Positions 1 through 12,900 of a stretch of 64,000 nucleotides of DNA are shown here, piece after piece. Source of the DNA: Lates calcarifer (lineage: Eukaryota; Chordata; Actinopteri; Centropomidae); contig NC_066833.1 in NCBI RefSeq assembly GCF_001640805.2, positions 9,800,473 through 9,864,472 of the forward strand, given 5' to 3'. The stretch's first letter is position 1; each line of letters starts with the position of its first letter. Under the pieces are notes generated by a model. The model made no database searches. It saw nothing but the letters and a program-made list of their open reading frames with translations, and was not told where the DNA came from. The position numbers were made by a program, and so were the translations under genes.

Positions 1-1001
1 CGAAGATCCAACCGGAGTGCGCGTCCACTGCCCAGAAAGGAAGCGTGAAGCAGAAGAGGAGGTCCGCCATGGCCAAGTGCATCAGGTAGATATCTGTGCT
101 GGCTCTGCCTTTCTTCATGTAGCAGACCACGTAGACGACTACACTGTTGCCCACCATGCTGAAGACGAACACAATGATGAAGGTGATCATCAGACCCAGG
201 TTGCTAAATCCAGGTACGTTTACATCACAAGGAGCCGCTGGGTCGTCCACATCCACATCCACATCCGGAGGAAATGTTGAATTAAACTGGCTCATGAACT
301 CACTGATGTCAAATGTACCTGTTAGTGGCTGAATAAAAAAAAGATCATTAAAATTTGTGCACATTGCAGTAAAAGCGTGAAGTCAGTGAAATTAGAAAAA
401 AAAAACAAACTATATTTTCTTCTTGCCTTTCTTGCTCAGAGTTAAATGAAAAGACTAATTAGTTGAATTTAGCATACAGACTATGCTAACAGCTAGCTAA
501 CAGTCCCACACATAACTTTATATAGAGTTTGACAGACATCAGAGTCATATGCTCTCATCGTACTCTTGCAGAAAAAAAGCGAAGAAGTAAATTTCCAAAA
601 ACGTAACAAGAGGAAATTTAGACTCATGGCAGCACTGCAACCATCATCACTACACTTTCCTGGCTGATCAGTGTAAAAATAGCTCGATGCAGTTTTAATC
701 ATTTGAGATTTTCTGTTTAACAAAATAAAGATCATCAACACATTCTGTTGTTCTGAGGTTTTAATTAAAGTTTGCTTATTATCCTCACTTCAAACAGCAT
801 ATATCCAACACTATATCTCATACCCTGGTGTATAAGTGTTTATCATTTGCTCACCTTCACAACAACTTTACATGTGAATTCAATAGCCCACCTGCAACCT
901 GAATATAATGATAATAATCATGAATCATTTACCTGTTCTTCATCTTGATTGGTTAGAACTAAATACTTCAAAACACTGATGATGAAAAGTGGCAACTTCA
1001 T
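1..1001 (-). CDS. CXC-type chemokine receptor (CXCR1/2-like), 5' part, runs off the window
   Basis: A class A GPCR for chemokines at the plasma membrane, probably binding CXCL8-type ligands and coupling to Gi. Two coding exons are visible. Exon 1 (1001..933) starts with ATG and encodes 23 residues, opening MKLPLFIISVLKYLVL and ending EEQ before a GTAAAT donor. Exon 2 (328..1) follows a TTTATTCAG acceptor in matching phase 0 and stays open to the window edge. It encodes an acidic N-tail with a DVDVDVDVDD run, a Cys typical of the N-tail disulphide, TM1 with GNSVVVYV, TM2 with LHLAMADLLF, and LPFWAV followed by GWIF, the ECL1 Trp region. TM3 onward is outside the window. The family is clear from TM1-TM2. 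CXCR1/CXCR2 is my best guess from LPFWAV and GWIF, but the subtype is not secure. Starting inside exon 2, at the Met of ISEFMSQF, is a possible alternative. Confidence 0.8.
329..932 (-). other. Intron 1 of the chemokine receptor gene
   Basis: AT-rich interval of 604 bases bounded on the minus strand by a GTAAAT donor (932 downwards) and a TTTATTCAG acceptor (ending 329). The exons on either side join in phase 0. Nothing else is recognisable inside. Confidence 0.65.
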
Positions 1002-4000
1002 CTTCCCTCTGTCCCGATGTGCACAGGTTAATCAGGTATAAAACTATTTGGCAAAGAGTGTTGTCCTCACTTAGAGACGTGGTCGATTGTGTAATGTGTG
1101 GTATTGCTAATGCTATATTAGCAAACTGTATCTCTTCCGGGGAAGTAGACAAACCACAGATATTATCAGTCTTGAGAAATCTACATGAATAAGAGAGTCT
1201 CACAAACAGGTTGTCTCATTTGTAAACTTTTAAACCTGTTTGATCTCACAACGCAATGATGGATGTGACAGGATGTTGATGAGTTGAACCTGCAGATCAA
1301 GGCTGATAATACAACATGAAATATCCCGGAATTTAATGGTGTTTAAAATTGTTCACTCTATACAAAAACCCTACCATGAAATGATGCAATTTACAGAGTA
1401 AAAATGTGTTGCTATCATAATACAGAAGTACAACACAGCTTTTTGTGTAACTGCACCAGAATCTAAACTTTTGAGAAAGTCAAGCCCTAATAATCTATAA
1501 GTCTGTTTTATTTGTTGTACCTTAAACTTACAGCTTCAAAGTCATTTTCAGGGACTGGAAGAATGGTGCCTCAACTGTTCGTCCACTAGCTTTAGCATCT
1601 CCTGCTAAAACTGTAGATCTGTTAAAAAGACTGGAAGACCAATGTCTTGAGACCAATGACCCTTTGGTGTTTTAATAATCCTGCTGTTGTAGTAGGGGGC
1701 AGCAGTAGGGGGCAGCAGCAGTCTGGATCTCTGCGTTTCAGTGCAGACCTTCTCTGGGACGTCCTGGAGTATGAACAAGAAAAACAAAATTCTTTAAAAT
1801 GTTCTGATAATCCAGTGTGTAGGACATTTAAAGGGGCAGTCAGTCAATTTTACCGATGAAGTTCAGTCATCCTGTGTTGTCTGGGGTTTGTGAGGAATGA
1901 GCATCTATGAGGCTGATCTGATCTAATGAAAGAGTTGCATTATGGGACAGTTTGGGTCCAGCATTATTGAAGTTTGACTATAGAACTTTTTCTTTCTATC
2001 TGTCACTTAACTAACTTAAAATTGCTGAAATACCTCGTTTGTATAAGGTAAAAGGACTAAATCTAATAACAAATATAGAATTATTTAATAATAGCAGCAA
2101 CAAAAACATAGAAATAAAAATAACCGGCATGTATTTATACAGATTTTCATGTGTGGTTATTGTATTGAGTCTTTATGTTCAGATTGGCTGTGTTTCCTTG
2201 AGTCAATAGGACACAAACAAGAGAGCAGGAATGTCAGGCGCCTCCCACCACAGATGTTAAAGTGTTTGGCCGACATCGTCACTGCAAGGCTCTCACACTG
2301 GTGGATCCTAATGACCCTGCTTCACCCTTCTAATAGTACCTGCTACAAGGAGATGTTTCCCAGTTTAACTCGGCCACGTCCATTTAAAGACTGCTGTCTC
2401 TTTCTGTCATCTGTCGTCCGCAGGCTGCTCTAATCAGCACATTCTAACCTGAAATATCGGGCAGAGGTTAAAATGTCATCCCTTGTCCCTCAGCTACTCC
2501 ATGTGCTCCAATTAACCAATACAAAGAGTATTTGAAATATACAGTTGAGCCTCTTCTCTAAAATAACCACAGATAATCAAATTTATAAATCTTGTTTCTG
2601 GGGGGAAAACAAGTCAGATACTCTAAGTCCTTGGTGAGAAAGTGATTAAACTTGTGAAACACTTTCATAAGTCATAAACTTCAGGGTCTGTGGGTGATTT
2701 TCTTCCCTCTGTGGTTACATACTGCAGCTCTATAGAGATCAATGCTCTCTGCAAGACCTCAGCAGAGCAGAAAACAAGGCTTTTCTTAGTTCCACACAAC
2801 ACTGAATTCTTTATTAACTGAAATATATATATATGGACACAGCTTAAAGCAAACAGACCGCTCATTATTTTGATGATCCACATCATATCATAACTTATTT
2901 CAGTGAGTGTCTGCTGACTGTGCCTTCAACTGAGGTTCAGATGCTTGCTCAGACAGAGCTACGAGTGGATTTCAAACAAACTCATCTTCCTGAAACCAGT
3001 GGAGTCTCATAAAGCAGCACTGCCATGAATTCTACCTTCAGGAAGGATATGACACTAAGATTTTGCTGAGGCTGTTTTAAAGAAGTAACTTTAAAGGTCA
3101 TTTAGGAGGATGTAGCTTGCTGCCGCTGCCCTCAAATCACCAAACAATCAAACAAAACAGTAATATATTTGTATAGTAAATGTGTATTTAATTATTGTCA
3201 TATATAGCTGGAATCATTTGCTATTCAAACAGGCCTTCACCTGACCCTGCTCCTGTCGAGAAGTGTCCCTGCATACAAGGCAGTCGCAGTTCTCACTGTT
3301 CTCGTTTGTGGTTCCCTCCTCTCCTGTTGAAGCATGTTATGTTTCCATTATAAATGTAAATGTAAATCATTTAGGAACGAGAGGAGCAGTTTCAACACGG
3401 TATCCATCTTATTTCACACTTCCTCCTGTTGTAATGCCACAAAATTAAAAAACAAAACAAACCAAAAAAAAAAGAAAAGAAGAAACAACAGTTACGCCTA
3501 CATTACAAATAAGAATCCAGCGCACAGACCGGCCTGTTTGCCTTAAGAACTGTCACCTTAAAATGGGACCACCCAGACAATCCTCTGTTTGCTTTTGTTT
3601 TTGTCTGCCTGATTGCCGGAGATTAGGTTGCGGACACACTCTGGATTAGAAAACAGTAGCCTCCTTTCACTCCTGTTTGTCAGTAAAGACCTTTACTGCT
3701 GTGACAGTGACAACTCCCTTTAGCCTTTAGCCAGAGTGGTCGTCTTTTCCTCTTAGTTCCTTTATGTCATTTTATCAGACACTGAAGCTGAACAGTGGTG
3801 CCTGAAAGTGCTATTTATATCCATAAACCATTCTTCCTGGTGCGTTTTAAGGACAGTTGCAAGGACGAGTACTTTTCTCAGAATTATATCGGGATCCCTG
3901 ACTCTGAAAACTCTGACTCAGCACTTTCATTAATGTCACATTCCTCTTTCTCTTCTTTTTTTATTGATCAGGGGGAGAAGTGGTAGCAGGCTGTCTTTAC

Positions 4001-6745
4001 CAGTTATTGTATGGCCGATGGTTACTATCACATGGTGTTTCATGGAGCTGTACCTGCTGATGTCAGTTGTACAATACATGTGCTCCTCACTGAAAATAAA
4101 AGGAAGGAAGTTAGTTCAGCCTTAAAGGCTGATTTGAAAAACATGTTGCACATCAAGTGTTTTCACATTTCTGTGGAAAATAAAACTCTGTGTCGTTCAC
4201 ATTATATTTTTCATTCTTCTCTGAACTCCACAGTATCTGTTTCCTCATACTTCTTCCTCTGTAGTCACATTACACTCATGTTAGCTTTGGGGGAACAAAA
4301 GGACAAATTGTGTGGATTGAGAATCAACTCTTATATGTGTGACGACAGAGGACGGTTTTATTTTAGTCCAGACCTTTTGGGGAAGGCGTGTCTACTGGTC
4401 TTAAACACCAGGAGCCAGAGGCTGTGGGTTGGATTTTCAGGTTTACATTACACTCAGCATGATTCACAGGAACCCAGACCTCAGCATATACGTTCCAAGA
4501 CCAAGTCTTAATCAAGGTCAACCGCTGTGCCATTTAGGATATTTTCAAGCATCCGAGTCAATTTTAAAATAGCACGCCTGTTCTGTCACAGAGCAGAAAG
4601 GAGCCATAGAAATGTTCTGCCAACCCACACACTGGTGGTGTGTGTTTTTTTTCCTGACTCACAAGGAAGTCTGTGTGTTTAAGTGGCAGAGAAAAGCTCA
4701 AGGTATCTGGGTTTCTCTAACAAAGTTAGCCTTTAGCCCCAAAGGTTCTGACTGAATGTACTCACTGAGACTGGACAATAAGTGCTGTAAAAGATTCATT
4801 TTCACATGCGTTATGTGCGCTCAATCAAAGTTCATTTAATCGTGAAGTGATTGCTGGTGTACTTAGTAGGAACGAGCTGTAAACACAACACTGATATATC
4901 ACCTTATGAAGCTGTATGAACAGCATTCATTTGGAGTCTCATTTCTAAAATCCTCACAAATAAAAGTCCAGTATTTTCTCTCCTTTAAGCTTTGTTTTGG
5001 TCTCCACCAGCTCCTGAGGAAAGTTAGTGGCTTTTTAGCTGCTAAATTCTCCAGACTAACGAGCTGTTAAAAAATTTAAAATGTGAGTTTCTCAGTGGAG
5101 GATATAAATCAAGAGATAAAAGACTTAAAATAAAAAACACAGCTGCTGATTTTTGACGTTAATCTGATCTGTGCGAATCGAGTGAGTTAGTTTTTGTGTG
5201 TGAGGAGGAGTGGCAGTGTTTGAAAAGGTTTGGGCCTGAGAGCTGTTCACGATGAGGAGGGTTGAGTTAGAAAATGTGTAACTCACCCCGAGGACCAACA
5301 ATCAATTCATTATACAAGATGATCATGCTAGGTGGGGCTGTGTGTGTGTGTGTGTGTGTGAGTGAGTGCACAAGCCACATCAATCTGACAGGTCACAAGA
5401 GATGCCTGTACTCTCAATGAGCTGAAAATCTTCTGTATGCCTGTGGTCAAGTTCATTATGTTCCACTATTATTGTGATACTGACAGAGCAACAAAGTCAG
5501 CCAAGTGGTCGGCCTTCTTGTTTCCCAGAGAATAAATCATTGACAAAAGATTTGAGTAAAATCCCATAAGGCAACGGTCCAATGTGCCAGAGGACAGAGA
5601 CAAAGAAAAGGCCTCTCTGACAAAGACCAAGACTCAGTCAGTGACCTGGAAACTTTATTTTTCTGCATCCAGTGGAACCAGTTCAACACTCCCCCGACTT
5701 CACTAAACCAAATATTGACCTTTTATAGCAGGAATGAGCATCGCACTGAACACCAGGCGCCGTAAACGTGACATATTTACACAGCGAAAACACAGAATAA
5801 TAGACAGGACTTTCAACACATCAGCTAGTCCATGTTCACCATTCAATCCTTGTGAGCTGTGAGTGAATGTCCTTTCTCTGCCCTCTGCACGAGCAGTTGG
5901 TGACTCAACATCAGCATTTGTTCAGGGCGCTCGTGGTTGATGATCTTGCACAGAATACCTGTTTAACTGGAGGACATGTATCTTTAATTTACTGTCACCT
6001 CCTCACTCAGCTGGGTCACGCTGACAACAAACCACACCTTTCACTCTCTGACAGACACACACACTGTCTGCACAGGGAAACACAAGAGGCACATACATGT
6101 GCACACACGCAAAACAGCACTGAACACAGCCCCAGGTTTTTCTTATGCAACCTCTCAGCACCAAAATGTGAGCTGAGAGATCGTGCCCGATCACCTGACA
6201 GAGTATGCAGGGATGTCATGTGACGGGATGGGACTGTTGAGGATTGTTATCGTGTTCAATTCGATTTAAATCTGTTTCATTGTTTAAACCAGCAGTAACA
6301 GTGTACAGTGTGTTCTGCTGTGTCTGAAAACAATATACGACTTTAGTTAGAGTGAATCTAAATAGTAAAACTGGTCAAAACAATGAGCTCAAACTCACTG
6401 TGAATCTTCGGAACGTAGAGGAAAACTGCAAGTTTCACTGAGATTATGAGGATATCAATAAAAGACGCTTTAACTCTCAAAACTTTAATAAACTGAAGGA
6501 TGTGCTGCTCTGTAATATGTCTTGGTCTGTATATTACACAGCTCAGGAGGGAACATGGAGGAAAAAAATGTACTTTTGCTCGAGAAACGTTCACAAGAAA
6601 CTCGAGAGAGAGAGATCTCGTACGTCTTTTTTTAGACCTTCAGATTTTTTTTCCCTCCATGTCCTCCTCCTCCTCCATAGTATATGTATGCTCCATATTA
6701 TTTCAAACAAAGCAAAGTGTCCGTACGTGTTGGGGCAGTGAAGAT
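1002..6745. other. Non-coding interval upstream of the chemokine receptor
   Basis: I see no supportable gene here. The open frames are short, lack splice-consistent partners and match no family I know; the longest is 166 codons at 4011-4511. The sequence is AT-rich with one (TG)n microsatellite near 5.34 kb. The first few hundred bases may hold the receptor's 5' UTR and promoter on the minus strand, but I found no clear core promoter. Confidence 0.5.
5339..5360. repeat. (TG)11 microsatellite
   Basis: Eleven uninterrupted TG units, followed by a short AGTG run. Confidence 0.95.
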
Positions 6746-6749
6746 GAAA

Positions 6750-6973
6750 GCACAGACTTTTTAAGACGCCCCCTTCTGGCAGGAGGCTGCGGTCCATCAG
6801 AACCAAAACCTCACACCACAAGAACAGTTTCTTCCTGTCTGCAGCTGGCCTCCTCAACAAGGTCCAGGTCCCCCCTTCTGACCCGGACTCTTTAACATCA
6901 ACACACATTAATGACAAATTCTTTGTATGTGTAAAGTTACTCGGCAATGAAGGTGATTCTGATTCTGATTCCA
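6750..6973 (+). mobile_element. 3' end of a non-LTR retrotransposon (LINE), truncated
   Basis: A conceptual frame from about 6760 reads SGRRLRSIRTKTSHHKNSFF and then SAAGLLNK, which resembles the C-terminal end of ORF2 in fish L2/CR1/Rex-type LINEs. It is followed by a short 3' UTR containing GGCAATGAAGGTGATTCTGA and a GATTCT microsatellite tail (6953-6972), the usual 3' terminus of these elements in fish. Only about 220 bases remain, so this is a dead 5'-truncated copy. The exact LINE clade is not settled. Confidence 0.7.
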
Positions 6974-9900
6974 ACTTCAATCTGTGGATGTTCTCATCCC
7001 TCATCTTTCTGTGTTCAACATCTGTCGGGGTAAAGCAGGAAAGATGTGAGTCTCCTCCTCCTTATGGTCAGACTCCGGGACAGTCTCAGTGTCCAGGGTT
7101 TTATTAGCGCCTTGCAACTTCTTGACTTCTTACAGCTGTTTTGTTGCTCGACTGAAAAAAAAGTTGGTAAATTCTTCTGGAACACACGCAGCTGTATTAG
7201 GTTTTGTCCTCCTTTTTTGTGAGAACTCCAGTGAAAATTCACCATCTGGGTGGACAGCAGGATGACTTTTCAAATACTCTGGACCCACTTTGTTAGTCAG
7301 CTGGTGAGAAAAGCTTTGCTCACGATGCTCAGACAGTCTGAAGTCTTGTGGTATAGATGCTCTGCAGCAGGGTTGTCTTTCATTTTTTCCTTGTGCCAAA
7401 CCACCAGAGCCTCCCTTGGCTTAGGACCAGAGGTGATGTAAGAGGGGAACATTTCAGGATTTTCCTAATGTGGTCAAAATTCGTCAAAAAGTTCAGCTCC
7501 TCGATATCAGAGAGAAATATTACAGTCATGAATAATAGATAAGAAGTTGTCAACATGCACTCGCTTTCTCTGAATTTATTAGATTATGACTGTCGTTGTC
7601 ATTGAACATCTGTTGTTGTGAATCACACACAGAAACAACTTATTACGACTTATTACTGATATATTTTCTTTTTCCAGAGTTACAGCAACGGTAACCTTTC
7701 AAACCATTTGGACCTTACTGACCTCTCAGCTCAGTGAAGAAGCTGTGTTTTTATTGCTCATTTCCATTTAAATGATTGTTCAAATGCAAATATTAACAAC
7801 ACTGGTGCGTTTTACTGTGTTTTGTTGTAACATTCAAATTCCACATGACTCACACGTTTCATTAGAGTGACAGTCTGCTGCGACTGATTGGCCGTCAGTG
7901 TTTTAGGCTAAGGTTCCCCCACAAATACACCATATCCGGTGTGTCAAAAATGAAACCAGAACTGGCTCCTTTTAACAGAATACACAGCAAAACTGTGGGA
8001 AGTGACTAATGAAAGCTCCAAACAGCAGAGGCAGAATTACTGCCTCCACTTTGTTCTTTAAAGAATAGATGTTATTTAAACCTGTTTATTTCAGTGTGAG
8101 GTTTAGTTTGTTAGCATTATTACTATTATAACTGACTATAATAATCCGCCCACCTTGAGTCTGGTTCTGCCTCTTAAAAGGAAGTTTTTCCACGCCATAA
8201 AACCTCTATGAGGCGAATTTACTTATCCACCACAGCATAGACACATGTAAAGAAAGCTACATGTACTCTGTTGTCTTCTCTCACTCAGACAAACAATCTT
8301 AACTCACATTCATATTCATATGTCTGTTTAGGGAGGAACACAGCCATTTGCATTTAATTAATTTTGCCTCTTTACACCCTGTTCTCTTCATTTCTATGTA
8401 TGAAGCAACAATGAGGTGATAACGAGGAGCTAGTGCTTCCACAACTGCACTGCATTTACTGTGAAAGGTAACAGACCGTGTCGTTGGTCAGCCATTGAAC
8501 TCAAATGTGAACATGCAAATCTAAATCTACAGCCCATACATGTGGTCACGGTTTTCCAACTGGGGATCGTTTTGACCGTTAGAAGAGTCTGTCCCGTCCG
8601 GCCCACACATGAACGTACCCACAAGTCTCCCAACAGTCTAACTTTGACCCTGGTGCACAAACTGTGGTGTAACAAGAAGCTGTGAGACCCAAAAACCTCT
8701 GGTTTCATGACATCACCACTTAGACATGAGAGGGCAGGGCCAGATGGGATAAACACATGTGCAGGACGAGAACCACGTCCAAGTTATCCACACAAGTGCA
8801 GGGACATACCACTCCTCACTCAAACTCATCATTTACTCTGACATGAATTTAAGCTTCACTAACCCTGACACACGACAGTTAAGCAGTTTTAAATGAACTA
8901 AATTTGGATTTAAATTCTGTTGTAAGGTTTCAACCTTTACTTTGTATCCTCAGGACTCTCAACCCACAAATCATCTTTCCGTCTACGGCCTCTAGCTGCC
9001 GCTTTGATAGATCGTCTCATTTTCCTGTCATCCAGAGGAGAGGTGCTGTACACGCTGAATCAATGGTGATCTTAGCAGTTTTACTCACCCCATAATTCCT
9101 CTCTGTCCAACTTCACTGGAGAACTTGGCAACATGGCTGCCAAGTCTTTTACGCATTTATGACTCTTTGGTGCAGTCATGCTGACATCACCAGAGCAGTG
9201 TTTATGACAAAGAGGCAGAGGAGTTTAACAGTCTGAATTAAGAGCAATTACTTTCATACTTTGGCATTTGTTTAATGCTTAGTTCTTCGTCTTTTTTTTT
9301 TTTTTTGATAGGACACAAGACTGGGTGTCACTGGAATTGGAAACAAACTTGGGTGAGCACCAAGTTACAAAACCTCCGAACCAGATGTGGGCAGCTGGGG
9401 AGTTGAGTTACATGTGGAGTCTGTTGAGTATCCACATGAAGCCAGAGATAACTCAGTATGTGGGAGCTGATACTCCCGTACAGGCTGTTATCACTGGAGA
9501 CAGAAGCATAACGTTTTCTCTACAATTACCTCAGGTGATCATTTTGAATGAAATCCACTATGATTATAATTTTTGAGGGAGTAAAAGAGGGCTTGTGGGT
9601 GAGGAGTGTGAGTATTTAGACGAAGGGCAGCGGAGCATAGAGGCCATCCCCTATAACCACATTTCCTGTGCCTTGAAGTGTTTCTTTCTTGCCTCTTCAA
9701 AGGACTGCCTTTGCTCTTCTGCCTCAAGTATGTTGGCCCCGAGGCAAGACAGACTGCTCCTCTTTTATTCTGAGAAACTCTGCTGTAATTTGGACTGATG
9801 TAATGCTGTAATAATCTAACTATGATGAGTAAAGAGATGAAAAGTCATTTAGTCTCAGAGGGCAGCCTTGGGTTTTCCATTCAGGACCCACTGAAGGAGA

Positions 9901-12900
9901 CACTGGAACAAACACGTATGCTGGAATATTTTACTGAGCTGAGATGATTCGAGTAGCTCCCTGGCTAACACGTTGACTAGTTTTATATTGTTTTCATCAG
10001 GAAAAGGCAAGATTAACAATTCAGAGAGAAGACTGGGAAACCCAACTTGAGGAAATGCTGCTCATGTCCTCGCTATAAGTTGAATTTGTAAAAGTTACAC
10101 AAACACACAGCCCTGACTGAAGGTGTCAGAGTAGGACGATAAAAGAACCTGTGTTTTTTTTTCTTCTAGACTGTCTGGATTTGCATCTGACTGTGCAGCT
10201 GGACTGGCCGGATGCAGAGCTGGATTCAGTCTGAACATGACCCAAAAGATGGGAAACAAAATCCATGAGAGTCCATGTTCTGATATCAGCTCAGCAGCTG
10301 AGCTCAGTCAATCAAGGAGATGTCCTTCAAAGTCAGGGGACACTTTCTAGGCAAACACAAAGGAGGAATTAAAATGTCTGACAGTATGGAGCGAGGGACG
10401 ACTGCAGCAACCAGTATCTCTTTCAGTCACATATGTGAGTAACTGTGACCTTATTCCGATCTTTTTCCTGTAAGTCACAGGTGAAGCTTGCCTCTGAAAT
10501 GAACAAACACAAACCTCGGCCACCTGTCACGCAAAAGACGACACACAGGAGCTGTTGTTTCAGGACGGAAACCTGGGACAGATAATCATCTCTGTGTCCC
10601 TCCGTCACTGCTCCCAGCCCCCGATACCCTCACCACCACCATCTGCTACGGGGGTAGGGCTGTCTGTTTCCATGGTAACGCCTTACCCCCCCCCCCACCC
10701 CCTTCCTCTTTGCGAGCACTGGGGCTTCTTTTGTGTGTCCCACGTGCAGTCTGTTCCAACTGTAACCCAACCATGCTACTGAGGGGTGCTGCTGTTAACT
10801 GCATGACAGAAAGCAGGGGTTTTGTAACAGGATCTGAACCTGCAGACAATATGAAGTCTTTTTTTTGTCCTGTATCGTACTGTGGAACAAGGATGGTGTT
10901 ACAGATGCGATGTTCTTAGTGCTAGAAAGACTCAGGACACCACAGATACACAAGGAACCTCACCATTAAGAACATCAGTCCCCCTCCCCCATGAAAAACA
11001 AGGTGACCTTGCAAATTAAGCCTGCCCACCCCCCTCTTCTTACCCCGTGCCTAGTCACCCTGTCCCCCGCCTGTGGACTGTCCTAGAAGTGGGGTGATAA
11101 GCAGGAGCAGGAAGGAAAAAGCCGTAAAACTGGCAAGGAAGGAGCAGTAAACCAGACAAGACACCAGACAAGTCAGAGGAAAGTTTTCTCAACCTGAAAG
11201 TCCCAAAGACACCATCTTAAACTGCAGCTCAAAAACACATCAGCCTAACTTTATTAGATATTAGACTTGTCATCACTCTTTCTCTGGGCTGCCTGAGCTG
11301 TATGACTTTCCCTAGGTATGGCACCAACACCTCTGCCTATTGTTTTGCTGTGGGTGTGATGGCTGAACATTTGTGTACTGTATTTTACTTCCCATACTGT
11401 TTCATTCTGTGGTGACATGTCCAGCAGTGACAGCGAGCCCAGTCCCTCTGTCTCTGCTATATTCTGGGGTTAAGTTAAGGTGAATTACCCTGATCTGAGG
11501 CAGAACCTTATTAGGCTCTATTTGGGATACACAGAATCCTAAACAACACACAGATGGAAAGCATTAGCCTTGCTGGCAGGAAACCCACCGTTCCTGTTGT
11601 ACTGTGAATTAAAATGTAACAGTGCGGACTAGGTTTACTGCTGAATTTAACTGCTCTCTGTTTTGTGAATACCTGCCAGAAACCTCACAAGTGCAGGCAG
11701 ATATTCTACCTGAATACTGTCTCTGTCTTTTTAATAAAAGGTCACGTTCACATAAGCATCAATGGTTCTAGGAAGGAAGTGTAAAAGACAGAAAATAAGC
11801 ACCAGGAGAGGACAAGTTCAGAATAATAACAGTATTAAAGGAAGGTTTCACAGCTGACGTCCAGGCTGCAAGAGAAAAGAATTCCTTTATGACCCACAGC
11901 GAAGACAGGTCATTTTTCTAAAGTCATCTTGGGCGGCTGCCAGGTTAACCTTGTGCTAATGCCATTTAATAAAATGAGTTGCGCCCTTGTGCATTTTCCT
12001 GGCTGTGTTGGCAGGGAGACTGCCTCAAGAATGCAAGTTAAAAGATTAAAACCAGCGAGAGGTTGCAGCAAGCATTTCTGCTAACTCAAAAACCCTGACG
12101 TGACTGTTTGGATCATATACTCAGCAAAGATGGTGTTAATACAGAGAGAAAAGGAAGCTCTTCGTTTGTAATGTGGTGAATACACTCATCATCTCCTGGT
12201 TTGGGAAACACAGTCACAACTGTCACAGAGACCGAAGTGTGAGCCATATTTTTTTCCATCTTCATAACCCTCCCAAGCGTTTCAACTCCTTCTGCTAACA
12301 AAAGAGCCGGCCACAACCACCAGAAGGGGAACGTCACGACTCTCCCGGAAGAACTTGCACAAGCATTCAGGCACAAAACCAGTTGTAGGATGACTCTTTC
12401 CTCAAAAGTGTGTGTGTGTGGCAGGAAAGCAAACATCACAAGGGGATGATTCACAGTGTGTCAGGTTCTGTGTCAAACAAGAGGGCAACTCTTGAACAAA
12501 GCCCTCTCACCTCTTTGCGAATGTCGCAACGTCCTTCTGTGGAACTGCGAGAAAAAAACGTCTACGACAGAAAACATCCACACGTTTTTAGTTATGGTGA
12601 AACAGAGGCCGTGTCCAAACAGTCCACACCAGTGTGGATAAATCATAAAATGCTATTTGTACTTTTTAAAAACTTTAACGCCCATGCTGGAACACCACAA
12701 CAATAGAGGAGGGTTCAAATCTCCTCCGTTGGGTAATCACAGGCAACTTGAGCAAGCAGCTTCCAGCCAGATTGGATGACAAACATCAGCATTAACACAA
12801 AGACTGTTTTCCCTGTCAACACTAAAAACTTAAGAGCTGTTTCCAAATTAATCTAATTTTTGATGTGTTTTTTTTTTCTTAGATGATAGACACAGAAAAA

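Noticed and set aside
4011..4511. 166-codon open frame on the plus strand
   Set aside because: No recognisable family, no signal peptide or domain, no plausible splice partners or promoter, and AT-rich composition like the surrounding non-coding DNA. Most likely chance.
6591..7004. 137-codon minus-strand frame
   Set aside because: Antisense shadow of the LINE 3' end, whose plus-strand frame and GATTCT tail explain the sequence.
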